64,000 nt of DNA from Nymphaea colorata. Lineage: Eukaryota; Streptophyta; Magnoliopsida; Nymphaeales; Nymphaeaceae. The notes beneath the pieces are model-generated. The model worked only from the letters and a program-made list of their open reading frames with translations, was not told the origin of the DNA and did not search any database. This document shows positions 35,526-48,509 of the stretch, piece by piece (position 1 is the first letter of the stretch; each line of letters starts with the position of its first letter). The DNA lies in the NCBI RefSeq assembly GCF_008831285.2, contig NC_045138.2, positions 33,265,934-33,329,933 on the forward strand, read 5' to 3'. The translations under genes were made by a program, and so were the position numbers.

Positions 35526-38417
35526 TCAGGGCTCAGGTCTCTCTATACGGCAAACTTCAGGTGACTTGGTAGTCAGCACCGCTGGAGTTTGGCGGAGTTC
35601 AAAAGAAGTACCAGTGCCTGCTCCACTACTTCCTATGCATATTGTGTCTCCTCTGCCATGCCAAGTTCCATCTCTAACATTGTTCAGATTCAAAGTTCTG
35701 GTTTCCTGGAAAAACGAGACATTCAGAAACTGGAAGTATTTTGTCAACATATGGAGGACCTCAGGTTACCACAGCAATCTGATCTGTCAGAAAGTAGCTC
35801 CTCAATCAAAAACTTCTAAAGGAATGGCAAATACGATTGACTTGCGTTTCTCATAAGGACCACGCATTTCACATTAGATAGAAAAGCATAGCAAAAGCTT
35901 TTATAAGAAATTTGTCCCTTCAAAAACCGCACCAACTAGCCACTCTCTCATTTGCAATTGAAGAAGAAAATTGCCAGGGAAAAGGTTGTCAGCTATTAGC
36001 AACGACCATACAAAGTTCATCTTCTCAATCCCACATTAATTGGTTAGGCAATCGTTTTGTTTCGATCGTAGTTCCATCATGCATGGACAAGAAGCAGCTC
36101 CAGAGACTCACCTGGCACAGTGTACAACAAGGACAAAGAAGATGATTCAGGCAATCGTCCACTGGACTGTCACTACCCTGCAAGTATATCACTTCATAAT
36201 ATGAGAACCGACTGATAGGTACAAAAAGCACAAACAAGAGAACTGACATACAGATAATGTGGACACAACCACCCAAGAATTCATGCAATAAATATGAAGT
36301 GCCTTGTGATTTATCTGGAAATGGAAGGCAAGCTGCGTTATTATAGAACCTATGGATATTGTTTCCTCAGAGACTTTGTGCACAAAGTTGCTCACCGCTG
36401 TAAGCATTTCAAATAATCTAGCATGGCAAATGCAACCATATGAATAGAAAATAACGGTCCAAATTTCCACGCTCAGGAGGGTGTGGTGACCGGCGCTGGC
36501 AGATTGGAGATGATGGTTTTAAGCATAATCAGAAAGCTACTTCGGGGTTTGAATTCTTAAAACCAAGACTCTCATGTGCAGTGGGCCCAGATTAGCCATT
36601 TCATAAGTGAACCAGGCTAGAAATTAGGACAGTATCTAACCATGTTCTTAGTTCCCGCTATAAGATACTGATTAAAATGCATATCACATATCAAGAGTTT
36701 TATTCTACTCTCCTGAATTGGCTCCTCTAACAGAATATCAACACCCAATATATCACAACTCAGTGACTCTGATTTCTGCCAACTGTTTGTACTGCAAACT
36801 TTACTTACATCTGGCATGATTAGCCCACATGAAATCTTTGTGTCACCTTTTATCTTCCATGTCATCAAATTGCAGGACCCACGATAAACAGAAGAAGGCA
36901 ATTTGTTATCAATTAAATTAGAAGAACAAAAGTTTATAAACAGCAGATATCTTGGGCCATCAAATCCATGAAATTTCTTCTAATCCATGAAACAAAATTG
37001 TTGAAAAATAAATGTGCAAATAAATGGCAATATAAACATTTATAGAGCAGCCGCGTGGTGAGCACAGAGCGAACCATTCTTTCGCCTTTTATAGAGGCAA
37101 AGCTTGGAAACAAAGAAACTTGTGTATTTTTTCAGAGATTGTGAAAATTGTACAGTAGATGTTGTCTAAACAAAAGCATGTACATACATACCCTGATATT
37201 GAAGTGTTGTCGCATTTTTCGTCGAAAATAACCGAGATATAGTGAGACTGAAATGGTCAAAGCAATAGCTATATACAGAAAATAGTATTGCCTGGTGACG
37301 CCGAATGCAACATAAGCAAGGAAAGCTGCAACAGAAAGGAAAAGATGCATGGTTCCCTGCACAGGCGGAAAACAAGTCTGTAAGTTTGTTATTAGGCGTG
37401 TAAAACAGAGTTTCGTAAGTCAAGCAATCATTTTTTACCAGAGAATGGCGGCTTCCAAAGAGGGCCAGTTAGATAAGAATCATAAGATACAGTTGGCTTT
37501 TATTCGTTCATTTTATATGCAGCTAAAAGATAGACAGAAGTTGTCAAAATGAAATCAAATGATTAGCAGGCCAATCTGCCAAACAGAACAACCATGTATT
37601 TTTGGCCGATGCAACCACAGAATACTAATTCTACTTTACATGATTCTCCAACCGGTATGGCAGTTTGCAACCAAAAGCACGATAAGGAAAAATGCAAAAC
37701 TGGTTCCTTTTTGAACTGCATAGAAAAAGATTATTTCAATCAGAACGTTTGACAATATATACAAGCTGAACTACGAAACCCCTTATAAATTCTCACACTT
37801 GAATATCACCTCACTGTTGCAAATTAACCAGTTAATGGTATCAAGAGTTGTTTTCTCCCATGAACTAACCAAATCACCAAAACAAATTAAACAGATTCAA
37901 CAAGCTCAAACTAGTTCAACAGAATTCAAAGAAAACGAGGCAAAATTCACAAACTTCCGAACGCAAAAATACTACACCTGAAGGAGACATGAGCCAAACC
38001 CCGTCTTCTTCATGTTCTTCCCAAATGTACAACAAGGACAACTGCCACCCCAAATAAAGGCACATGAAAACCACAGAATCGTAAAAATAATGATCCCAGC
38101 AGATCAAAACTCAGAAACAAAAAGAAGAAAGAAAGAGAGATAAGAGCAAACCAGAAGGAGTCAATGGCGATGCGCTGATCCTGGAAGCAGTCGAGGACAT
38201 CGCCCTCCCACATCCTTTGCACACCTCCTCCTCCTCCCCCTTCTGCTTCCCATGCTTTTCCCCCTTCCCCCGGTGCCGCCAAGAAACCCCGCGTCTGTAG
38301 CGCCACTGTGGCACAGAGCATGTCAAAGTCTATCACCGCCATCTCTTCGAGTAACCTCTCCTCTTCCTCTTCCTCTTCCCCTTCCTCCTCCTCCTTCCTC
38401 TCCCTCAGCTCCGCCAT
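35526..38417 (-). CDS. PLAC8 (Cys-rich) family membrane protein, five exons, 246 aa
   Basis: Exons on the minus strand: 38417-38152, 38041-37978, 37356-37192, 36177-36112, 35705-35526; all are GT-AG and in frame. The protein has an acidic N-terminal run, then MAVIDFDMLCATVALQT and GDVLDCFQDQRIAIDSF. The first Cys cluster is CCPCCTFGKNMKKTGFGSCL (about 89-108). Two hydrophobic stretches (about 111-148) end in YFRRKMRQHFNIR, followed by DDCLNHLLCPCCTLCQ (about 172-187) and the tail NNVRDGTWHGRGDTICIGS. This order matches plant PLAC8-domain proteins. Family members act at membranes in metal transport (PCR) or cell size control (FW2.2/CNR), but this subgroup has no role known to me. The Glu-rich first 25 residues come from a purine repeat, and Met26 (38342) could be the true start. 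Confidence 0.9.
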
Positions 38418-40979
38418 TTCTCTCTCCCTCTCACTTTTTAGGTCTCTCTCTTATTAATAAGCCACTGGTTAAGAGAAGAGATGCCGGGTGGGTCACCAGA
38501 CCTCCAAACCAAAAGTGCTCACCGGAGGGGAAGCGCAGCGGCACCATGATCCCCTGAAAAAGAGTATTAGGTGGGCCCCACCTTCTTCCTACCACCGCCC
38601 ACCGGCCAACCAACCACCATCTTTTGGTTCATGGATGATGCACTGGAAATGTGGGTATTAGTTGGCTTCGGCGAAGGCCCGCCACCAGTGGGCCAGTAGG
38701 CCGCCGACTCGTCGTCAGGTGGATCTCCGCCGCCAATGACGGTCAAGTGAGGCGGCCCCGTGGTGCCGAGTTGGCTAGAGATTCTCGACCGGCGGCGCTT
38801 CCATTGCGAGCTGCCATTCCGGTGCGTATCGGGCTTCCCGTAAAGAGGGTGTGGACTAAAGTGGGGCTCGTCTTGAAATTCATGGTTCATGAAAAGCACG
38901 CATTTGGATCCCCATACGTCTGAAATCTATGACTTCACTCAAGGGAGAAAAGGAGTGACGTGAGGTGCATGCATTTTAAGATGCAAGGAAACCAAATTCA
39001 TGATGATTTGGTTCATGCATCTTTCAGACGAAATACTTCAAATCCTTATTAAAAGTAAAAAATATGAACCATCATAATCTACGATCTTCAAATCTCATTT
39101 TACTTCAAATCTTAAATCCAAGGCAATTAAATACCCTTTAAGAACCCAAAACGTGTTCTATTCCAAAATAAATGAGCAGACTCAGGCTCAACTCCTATAA
39201 ACTTGGCTCAAGCTCTACGCGTAGACCGACTTGCAGAATAAACATGTCTAGATCGAGTCTGTAGGTGAGATTTCTATGGTTAAAAAATCGAGTTAGAGCA
39301 AAACCTAACTTGAGCTTGTTTAACTCAGACTCGCCATGAGCAACATATGTGTGCTATTTTCAGTCTTTACTAACTGAAAATTGGAATAGTATGCTGATGC
39401 CTTTTCATTTTGGAAAGCGGAGTGTTGGTTTGAGTTATTATGGTCTCATTTACATTATGGTATGGGGCAGATGCATGGAGCAAGAACATATTGTTACCCA
39501 AACATCCCCTTGGCTAGTAGTGGACAAATTTTTTCCAAGATAAGGTGCTATAGTTTGTACCGGACTCAAGATGAGGTGAATGCCTATTGCAGGTTTAGTT
39601 AAACTAGTTTCATCAGGTCATTTGAAATGAAGCTTTTTGGTTTAAACTGAAACAACACTATGGAAATATTTATGAAGGAGGCAAAAAGTTGTTTAATTGT
39701 GACAAGAATCGGATTCTTTGTGGTCTACAGTTAGACGTAGACCCGGTTTTACATGTGAAAAGGGAAGCCAAGTGCGAACCCCCTAAATCAGAACTATTTA
39801 GTGCGTGAAACTAAGCTTTCTCAGCACTGACTGAATCGTCTGTGAGACGATTCGGCTGAGTTGACGTTCTGATGAGCCGAGTCGCGAGAAGGAAATTGTC
39901 GAGGCCCCCGGAGATTTCAAACAATCGCAAAAATATAGTTGAAAAAAAGACAGCAAGGGCTGCTGACAAGAGAGTGTGGGCCGTCGCGTTCGCCGGTGGC
40001 AGTTCGGATTAGGAAGAATGGCCGGAAGTTGAGGTGGTTGGTGGCATCACGGATGACGATGAGAAAACAAGAAAAAGAAAAACAGACGTTGGGCTACACG
40101 ATCATTCTTGACGGCGAATCAGTTGCGGCTGCTGTCATTTTTTTTATACCGTTTTCTTAAACTGGTCCATTACTCATGAGCAATTCACGTATTCGTGCTA
40201 TTTTGGTAGGAGGTCCTACACGATCTTATTGTCATACGCTCAGGAGGGCGAGATGAGCTTCCCCTTCGAATTTCACCAAAAAAGTATCATGTTCTATGCG
40301 CATGAGAGATTAATTTAGTTAGTCTAGTCTAGTCTACTGTTAATGCATAAGAATTAATAAGACGAACAAACAGCCAAACACAGACGAAAGATAGAAATCA
40401 TATTTCTTCTGAAGTCTAACCATGACATCTTCGGCTCTCCATTTGCAAGTTTCAGTTAAAAATTGGATCCTGAAATGACTCCAGAAATAAATGAGAGATA
40501 TTTTGGAGTATCAGGCAGATAATGATACGTGTCCGTAACTGAAAATATCGCTTAAAAGAATGAAAAGGAGATCGCAAATGCAATTTCCTGACCTGCAAGT
40601 TAATGCATTAAGCATGTAGGTGCTCTCTTTATTTTCACATTGAAGAGATGGAAGTCAATTCCCCTGTTCAAGATTCTTTAGCATACGAAATGCCTATCAT
40701 CATGTATTTCAGGACCGAGAAGTATACGCTTCGATTAATTTATTCAGCAGTCTAGATAAGATCTAAAAATTCCAGAAAATCCTTATAGAAACATATTTAT
40801 AGAATTTAAGAGTAAAGGTTTAGTTTTAGAACATAGAAATTACATCTGCATTGTTGGAACGTTGAAAAAAATATGTGCAACTTTAATTTCTCATGAGTAA
40901 TTTGTGACGTTACACGCACACAGTATGCTCATTGCTTGTGCTTGAGAATCTGAGATACATTCTGCTGGAACGGAAGCAA
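38418..40979. other. Intergenic, no gene seen
   Basis: A GC-rich part at 38470-38900 is probably the PLAC8 promoter region; frames there have no recognised motif. A hairpin (arms about 17 bp) occurs at 38978-39023. A GAGCTTG/CTCAAG-type relic lies at about 39180-39330. The rest is AT-rich and featureless. Confidence 0.5.
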
Positions 40980-41231
40980 TAGACGCAAATAAGGCATGTG
41001 CACTAAACACTAGACTCAAATGAACATCACAACTATGTAACAGAGATGATCACGTAGGAGCGACCAGACCAAATTGACGAAACAGGAACAGATCATATCC
41101 TGTATAATTTCTACTTATATTTTAACAAGGCACAGATTCTACAAACTTCAAAGTATACATTCACTAGTTTGCATGCACTACAACTTACTTTGATAGTATA
41201 AGAACCTAATCTTCCAAGAACATGGACATTT

Positions 41232-41237
41232 TTTATT
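41232..41237 (-). promoter_or_regulatory. Poly(A) signal of the left receptor kinase
   Basis: AATAAA on the minus strand, about 130 bases after the stop codon. A matching TTTATT occurs at 55120-55125 downstream of the right copy. Confidence 0.35.
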
Positions 41238-41369
41238 TACAGCATAATCTGTTTATATAATTACAACCCTGGCTAGGAAGTCTTTAAAAACGATGAGACA
41301 GAATCATCAGTACCACATAGTCAACAGGCTTTTAGCAACATGTGGGCCAGAGAGAAAATTGGATGCTGG

Positions 41370-43796
41370 TCATACTGAAAAGGAACTTTTAGCCTGACAA
41401 GTGCTCGAGTCTGTGGTCTGCAGTTTAGAACTTCTGTCAGATCCGTCAGAGAAGAAGACAATGTTTTCTTGGTGGCTCACGAGAACCTGAAGAGACCTCG
41501 GCACAGGTGGCTTGCCAAACTCCAAGAGTTTCTCAAAAACCTGAACTACTTGCCCCATAGAGGGCCTAGAATTCTCTTCATCCTGAATACACCATATAGC
41601 AATTCTACAAGCTATGGTGAGCTCTCCCACATCCGCTTCACCTCCCAATCTAGGATCAAGCAACGCAAACTCTTCGCTCTCAAGAATTTTGTTCGCAGCC
41701 CAAGTAGGAAAATACCCGACCTTCCCATCCTCAGAGTGCTCCACATTTCTCCTCCCTGAGATCAACTCTAACAGCATCATTCCATAGCTATAAACGTCAG
41801 CCTTAGCCGTAATTGGCAAACCGGAGAGCCATTCTGGTGCAAGGTAACCCCTTGTGCCTCTGAAAGTTGTCAAGACCCGGCTAAATTCTCGACCTAAGAG
41901 CTTGGCCAACCCAAAATCAGCGACCTTGGGGCAGAATTGAGCATCAAGAAGGATGTTTTCTGGCTTGATATCACAATGTATGATGCAGTCTCTACATTTT
42001 TCATGAAGGTAGCTTATTCCTCTTGCTGTCCCAACTGCAATTTCATATCTTGTTCTCCAATTTAGTGGTTCAGAATTGAAATTAAACAGATGGAAATCCA
42101 ATGATCCGTTCTGCATGAAATCATAAACAAGCAACCTTTTCATACCTTCTGAGCAAAACCCACGAAGGCGAACAAGATTGACATGTTGGATTGTCCCGAT
42201 TGTGCTGACCTCAGTTCTGAATTGCTTCTCCCCCTGCCTCGGGCCTTCTAGTTTCTTTACAGCAACAACTGATGAATCAGGCAGAGTTCCCTTGAAAACG
42301 GAGCCAAAACCGCCTCCTCCCAACTTATCTGAGAAATTTTTTGTCGCAGTTTGCAAATCTTTATATCTAAAAGATACTAGCATTCCCTGCATCTTTGAAT
42401 CCTGAGAGCTTGAGAGCTTTCTGAATATCCAAACCAACAACCAAATGATCACTAGAATAGCCAGAACACTGCCTACCGAGACTCCAATAATCACAGTAGC
42501 AGCATTTTTCTTATTAAGCACTCTGTCGAGCGTCTCCAAATTAGAAACACGAACATAAATACTGTTTTCATTACCAACAGACTGCTGCCGGAGATTCAGA
42601 AGGCCTCCTTTCCATATTAAGCACCCACTATTTTGATAAGAGTAGGCAGTACATGAACAATCTTCTAGGCAAGCTGATTTACAACCCTCGGCATTGTTCA
42701 CTCTCACTGTACTATTATTTGCAGGAGAGTTCAGCCCCGGTTGCAAGGAAAATTGATCTCTCTCACACTGCAATGCGACCTTTCTCCTGCAACCTCCAGA
42801 CCAATCCGACAATCCCCAGACTTGAGGAGATGCTGGTTCAAACCCGTCAACGCAATTGCAAGGATTCTGCTTATCCTGATCACAAACCCCAAAATCTCCA
42901 CAGAGACCATATACTTCACATTGATCTCTTGGCTGTGCCCAGAACACGATCCATTGTTGTGATTCTTCGACCCATGTCAATTGCTTGATCTGCCCAGATA
43001 GGTCTATGACAAACTTTGTCAAGATGCTGCTATTGTAGACCGAATACGTGAAGTATCTAGCTGTGTCATTTTCAACAAAGCTGAAATTATAGAGGTAGTT
43101 GGCTCTCATCTCTGGCACTCCACTGAAAGTTTGATTGTTCCAAACTCCGCTGGTCCAGTACTGCTGGGTCCTATTCCAAACTATAAAATATTGAGCAGAT
43201 CCATTTGGGTCGAGCTCTAGAGAGAATGGCCCAGGAGAGGGATCCTCTTTATTCTTCCACGAAGTAAGTAGTTGATTTTCATTTGTTACCTTATTAAGTC
43301 CCAGACTTCCACCAGGCAACCAAGTATGCGTCGGGTGACTGAAACTGTCCCACAATTTGTCAGAAGAATTAGCATCTCTCAGGACAAGATTACCACTGTC
43401 TTCAAGGACAACAATTCTTGAAGGTGAACTTGGAGTTGAAGTCACGTTCGTAGACCAAGAGATGACTTTTGATTGTGTCAGAAGGACCAAGTTGCCATCT
43501 TCTGAGATCTTGAACTCCGCTGTGTTGTCCTGGAGAGGTTTGTCTCTATTGGCTACCCACACCACGTTGTCGGTTGGAATTTGCTTGTACCGGATGCCCA
43601 GGTAGTATCTTTTTGGGTTGCCAAGGAAGACGTACCCCAACTCAAATACGCCTTTCGAGGAGGTAATTGTCTGGTTCCCCGTGAGAGCTTGGCCTGAAGA
43701 GATAGTGTTTGCTGCAAAAATTTGACTGCCGTAACAGCAGAAGAGCAGGGAACAAAGGAGAATTCTGAGCCATGGCAGCAACATCCAAGAACCCAT
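41370..43796 (-). CDS. G-type lectin S-receptor-like Ser/Thr kinase, SD2 type (left copy, 808 aa)
   Basis: Intronless. Signal peptide at residues 1-28; bulb-type lectin domain about 30-150 (VVWVANRDKPLQD, DGNLVLL); S-locus glycoprotein region about 190-300 with many N-glycosylation sites; EGF-like Cys cluster 293-320 (CEVYGLCGDFGVC); PAN domain about 340-418; membrane helix about 433-458; kinase about 488-760. The glycine loop is GGGGFGSV, the ATP lysine is K514 in VAVKK, the DFG is at 627-629 and the APE at 653-655. The catalytic loop is HCDIKPEN: Cys replaces Arg, so this is a non-RD kinase, a class common among immune receptors. Family members act at the plasma membrane in perception of microbial or self signals; the ligand here is unknown. 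Closest in layout to Arabidopsis At2g19130. Paralogue at 55226-57670. Confidence 0.95.
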   Translation of the reverse strand: MGSWMLLPWLRILLCSLLFCCYGSQIFAANTISSGQALTGNQTITSSKGVFELGYVFLGNPKRYYLGIRYKQIPTDNVVWVANRDKPLQDNTAEFKISEDGNLVLLTQSKVISWSTNVTSTPSSPSRIVVLEDSGNLVLRDANSSDKLWDSFSHPTHTWLPGGSLGLNKVTNENQLLTSWKNKEDPSPGPFSLELDPNGSAQYFIVWNRTQQYWTSGVWNNQTFSGVPEMRANYLYNFSFVENDTARYFTYSVYNSSILTKFVIDLSGQIKQLTWVEESQQWIVFWAQPRDQCEVYGLCGDFGVCDQDKQNPCNCVDGFEPASPQVWGLSDWSGGCRRKVALQCERDQFSLQPGLNSPANNSTVRVNNAEGCKSACLEDCSCTAYSYQNSGCLIWKGGLLNLRQQSVGNENSIYVRVSNLETLDRVLNKKNAATVIIGVSVGSVLAILVIIWLLVWIFRKLSSSQDSKMQGMLVSFRYKDLQTATKNFSDKLGGGGFGSVFKGTLPDSSVVAVKKLEGPRQGEKQFRTEVSTIGTIQHVNLVRLRGFCSEGMKRLLVYDFMQNGSLDFHLFNFNSEPLNWRTRYEIAVGTARGISYLHEKCRDCIIHCDIKPENILLDAQFCPKVADFGLAKLLGREFSRVLTTFRGTRGYLAPEWLSGLPITAKADVYSYGMMLLELISGRRNVEHSEDGKVGYFPTWAANKILESEEFALLDPRLGGEADVGELTIACRIAIWCIQDEENSRPSMGQVVQVFEKLLEFGKPPVPRSLQVLVSHQENIVFFSDGSDRSSKLQTTDSSTCQAKSSFSV

Positions 43797-44079
43797 TGGG
43801 CCTCCTCACGGTCTGCAAATGGTAACAGGTAGTGACCTCACAACACCGACTTAGTAGCCACCAAACCTGCATAACAACAGAGAGTTTACCATAGCAGTCT
43901 ATGAAATGGTCAGCAGGTAGGAGGAGGCCGTGGAAAAAGAAAGAGATTCCAAGAAATATCTTAATTCCAACAATGACCTCATAATTTCTATTTCTTTACA
44001 AGAATTGATCGTGTTCAATTCGGCCAAGTCCACTATCCATGCCCATTTGTCGGTTAGAAATAAACCAATCGCTGCACTT

Positions 44080-46820
44080 TCAGCCAAATCTGCTTGTAGA
44101 ATCGATTCTTTATCGGGTTCAATCTCATTTACTTGAGCCCTTCCATAACTTCACCCCATTCAAGTCAAATCTATTAGGCAACAAGGGTTGCATTCACTAG
44201 GACTTCCAACTTGAAACAGGTTACGAGTTCAGTAAACAGAAATGTTTCTCTCTTGACATAATCTAGTAAGGGAGTGTCTAACCTCAGATTGCCTAACATC
44301 CAAAAGAGATTGGCCAAAGCCAACTGCCACGGATTTGAGTGTCTGTAATGAACCACAAAACAAAAGTAATCTCGAGTTGCGTGTTGCAGACGTCTATAGG
44401 GCGATCACCAGTAGACCAATTATGGACAGGGGCAATAGGATAAGGCAGAGCATCATGGTTGGTGAGTGATTGAGGGTCGGAAGGACGAGAGATAACACGG
44501 TCGAAGTGGAGGAGGCAGCACCGCTTCCGGTTTTTCCGAATGGCCATCATCGACCAACAAGACCACCCTCAGGTGTGAGAAGGGGTCTGCCTTGTGGTGA
44601 ACAACAGTAGCCACGGTCGAGGGCCGAGGAAGAGGGGCCGAGAGGGCATTGGCCCTTGAGGCCAGAGTTGGAGCTGAGGGGCTGGCCAGGCCGTGGGACC
44701 TGTGGTGCCAGTGTCGACGCTGAGTCGAACTTAGGTCGGCAAGCTGGGAGTGCAGGACAGCCTCCCTGCCAATTCAAAGATTGTGCAGTCCAGAATGATG
44801 CCGATCGTTGCAGGAGCCTCCTACTTCTACGACAAGAGGTCAAAGGAAAGTGGGACACTCGGCAGCTTACCTGGCACGACCATAACCAGCCAGTGCAGAC
44901 GGAGCCAGAAATTTTACGGTCAGAGACGCCAATATAGTAAATAAAATAATCATAGATCACGCAAGAACAAAAAGCATTTAGTGCACGAGACACTGCTTTG
45001 CGTTGTTACAGACGCGAATTGAACTACACTCACCACCGATATAACCTTTAACCTCAAGCATTTGAATGGCCCCATAATCCATTTGCAACAGGTAGAATCA
45101 ACATGAAGGAAAACTAGAACAGCCGGAATGCCTTTCAAATTTGCAGTGCTTACCATGTCAAAGTTTACAGCTACAAGAAAAAAACAAAGTTTCGACACCG
45201 AAAATCCAGAATAGCTGCATGCTTTTAGTGTTCAAACTGGAGAACAAATCCAAGACATACAGTTTTGCATTCAAGTGGCATATATAGCCCAACTTTTAAG
45301 GGCATCAACACGCCTGAATGACCTTCACAGTCAAAAGAAGTAGTTCCCACCCATTATTTTATAAGAACTTTCTAGACCTCTAGTAAATAACACCTACACA
45401 AGCATCTAAAAAATAATATTTTTTACCATGTCTCTAGTGCTCATGCAAAAATTATTATAACAGAAAAATATCATCATCAATCTCACCAAGTAAATAACTA
45501 ATAACGGTAATTAGTTTTAAACGTAGACAGCATAAATGTCAAATTACCATTAAATCAAATTCTCCATGTTTCAATAAGAAGCCAATGACCATGATTAAAC
45601 GTTCTTCTAACCAGAACTTCCATCCGGTAGGTATGTTCAGAGACCAGGAAAGGTGTCTGTAAACAAATGCGTAAAATAATGGCGCGTACAGTTGAAAAAC
45701 AATTGAATGACACAAGCAAGAGCAAAAGTAGAACCACCAAAAAGTCCATAATAAATGAAGAAACACCCAAATAAAAGATCCTAAAATGGCCAACTTCCCC
45801 AAATCAAGAAGAAGAAGAAGAGACAGAGAAAGGTTACATGGGTAGGAGGTTGGCACCCATTTTATGGAATTTCAGGACTCCGACAGCGAATTGAGTGGTT
45901 CTCAAAGCGGATTATGTGCCAATTTTCATGAAATAGGAAAACTGAGATTCCTACAGGCCGGCTCGGAAATTTCAAGAGGAAGGGAGAGAGGCTCTCACAC
46001 GGCAGGCGTCAGGTGGCCAACGGTGGGATGTGGTTCATGGAGGAAAGGAGGGAGGGAGAGAGAGAGAGAGCGCGAGAGAGAGAGACTCACGTTGTGGCCG
46101 ACGGTGGGACTCCTCAAGCTCGTTGGGCAATGGCAGGACTCCTCAAGCTCGACACTTCATGGCGGTCTTGGGACGATGAAGCCGAATGAAGCAGTGGCGG
46201 AACTAAACGAAGCAGCGGAATTAAGCGGCGCCGGAACTAACCGAAGCAGCGGAATTAAGCGGCGCCGGAACTAACCGAAGCAGCGGAATTAAGCAGCGCC
46301 GGAACTAAACGAAGCAGCTTGGGGCCGGCTCTCGACCCAGGTTACAAGTCAAGCAAGTGCCAAAGAACAAGAGAGGCACAAGCAGCACGGGCTTTGACAT
46401 GCTGTCCATTCCCTCCATCTTTGGCCGCCAATTTTCAAGATTTTTATTTGGGAACGGACCAGAAGGCGAAGCCCCAAACTTTTTCTGTACAAGTCTACCT
46501 CAACACCGTCTTCTGTTTACACTTAACCGAGATCTAGTTTTGGGTAAAGTTCAGTTAAACTGATAAAGACCAAGACTTTTTGGCGGTGAAACTTGGCTAA
46601 CATAATTTGGCAACTGTGTTAGATCCTGGGACACTTATCACGCGGAATTATCGCGATGTAGGACCCTCTCCCCTTCGACTCACGTAGCTCCTGGAAGAAG
46701 CTCTCCCCAGACGATTTATTGTCTTGTCAGAAAGCAAGACTGAATTCCAACTTCCCAAGTGATTTATGTGGACATACGGGAGGAAGAACGCAAGAATGGG
46801 TAATCTGTCAATGGTTGATC
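44080..46820. other. About 2.7-kb block present only in the left duplication unit
   Basis: Sequences flanking this block (GGCCAAGTCCACTATCCATG near 44022, and CAGGTCAAGAGATATT near 46828) match points only about 30 bases apart in the right unit (near 57880 and 57951). The block is therefore an insertion in the left unit or a deletion from the right. It is GC-rich in places (44550-44900) and contains a (GA)n tract near 46045-46085 and a 34-bp minisatellite. I see no inverted repeats, LTRs or coding domain. Confidence 0.6.
46199..46318. repeat. 34-bp minisatellite, about 3.5 copies
   Basis: The unit is GGAACTAACCGAAGCAGCGG followed by AATTAAGCGGCGCC. It is repeated head to tail with one or two changes per copy. 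It follows a smaller duplication of GGACTCCTCAAGCTCG (about 46108 and 46136). Confidence 0.9.
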
Positions 46821-48509
46821 GCACGCAGGTCAAGAGATATTTTTTGCAAGGGAGAAATGTATGCCTTATAAAAATTGCGTGCCGTATGTGGTACTCTCTT
46901 TACAGGTCTTTAGGAACTGTTAGAGTCAGTCAGCCTATCAGCTTTTACTTAGTTCAAACCGGCTCACTTTAACTCAAGACAACCCATTGAACCAAATCAC
47001 CTGTTCTTTATAAATCATCATGACATCTTTAGATCTGACCAAGCTCACGCCATGATCGCCTTAGTGCAACCTAACTTAAATCTAAGTTACTTCGAGTTAC
47101 AGGATCCAGATTTTTCAATTCATTTTGGTAGCTTTCTTTCGCCTAGATGAAAACTACGTGTAAGTTTGCTTTTTCGAGCAGGCCTTTCCTGGTCTTGACA
47201 AAGGCATGACAAATGGAGAAAAATAAATTTAAAAAGGTCGCTTTATTCAAGGAAACATCGTGAGTTATCTCTCTTTTTATTTAATGCATTTCCATTTTGT
47301 CCGCACAAGTGGATGTCGCGGACAGGGCGTTCTGTAGCACAAAGGAACAGGATCTTGGCGTCTCTTGTTTTGCACCTCCTTCCACCTGCATGCCCCTCCG
47401 GGTAAGCACGCAGGTGTTCCTCACCAGCTTGAAGGATATCAATCAAACGTCATCTAAAGCCACAGTGATGACGACGTAAATAAAACATATTGGTCTCACA
47501 AAAATTCTTATTAACCGTGCACCTCTCATCTTCCACATTTAAGAGGACAAATAAATGAACATGAAACGGACATCTCCACCTGAGGTCATAATTTGCTGGA
47601 TGAACTACCAACAATTAATATATGATGGAAAGGTAGTTGAGATTGCACATCCTTCATAACTACAGCTGATTAAATTTGTAAGTTTGAGCATCCTATTTAG
47701 GACACAGCGCTTCAAATAGATCGGATCTAATTCAGGTTGAACCCGAGTCTAACCTTTAAGCAAAATGGGTCTCAGTTTACTAGCTTCTCCAGGAATGAGT
47801 CCAAAGAAAACGCTTTAAGCAACCATACTTTCAAACCTGGATGTGCACATTTTTTTTTGTATAAAATAAGGTATATTGAATCAACAAACTTTAAAAAAAA
47901 AAAGCCAGCGAGCTAAACAAAAACAGCTAAATAGGAATTTTTAAAACAAGTGATTTTTGTTTTTTTTAAAATATGATGCTATTCTTAAAATTGTTTCAGC
48001 CTTCAGAATCTGATATTTGTGAGGGTAGCCAACAACAGAAACGACACCTGGAAAACCTACCTAAGCGTGTCAAATCAAGGCCCAGTTCAACTACCATTCA
48101 AGTCCTGTGAATCTAGTTTAGCAGTTGATGGATTTCAAGTTAAAAATAAATTAAATTGGTTAAAGGGAAAGCATAACTGGAGTCATCTGTTGAAGTCCAA
48201 GTTATTTGTCAATTCAAGTAACATTGAAAATTCTTCGATTTACTGGTAGGTGCAAGGAGATGACGGTCTCGAGCGAAAGCGTTGTAATGTTCAATTGCCT
48301 TCAGGACACGACACTGAAGTCCTCCAATCAGAAACCTGAACAGTTCTTCATAGGGATGCAGAAATTGGGAACTTGCGGGCTTCGCTAGATTTTAGTTCAC
48401 AACTTTCTAACTTCCTTATATTACTTTATCAGTCAGAGAGCAGATATTCAAATAATGCCAACCTTTCAGCCATCCTGGATTCTAGACTTCTGGAGAACAA
48501 AACCAGTGA

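Noticed and set aside
38567-38923. Overlapping GC-rich ORFs on both strands beyond the PLAC8 gene
   Set aside because: No domain, start context or splice support; probably promoter-proximal GC-rich DNA.
45864-46274. 136-codon plus-strand ORF upstream of the left kinase
   Set aside because: It reads through a (GA)n tract and the 34-bp minisatellite. The product is low-complexity and matches no family.
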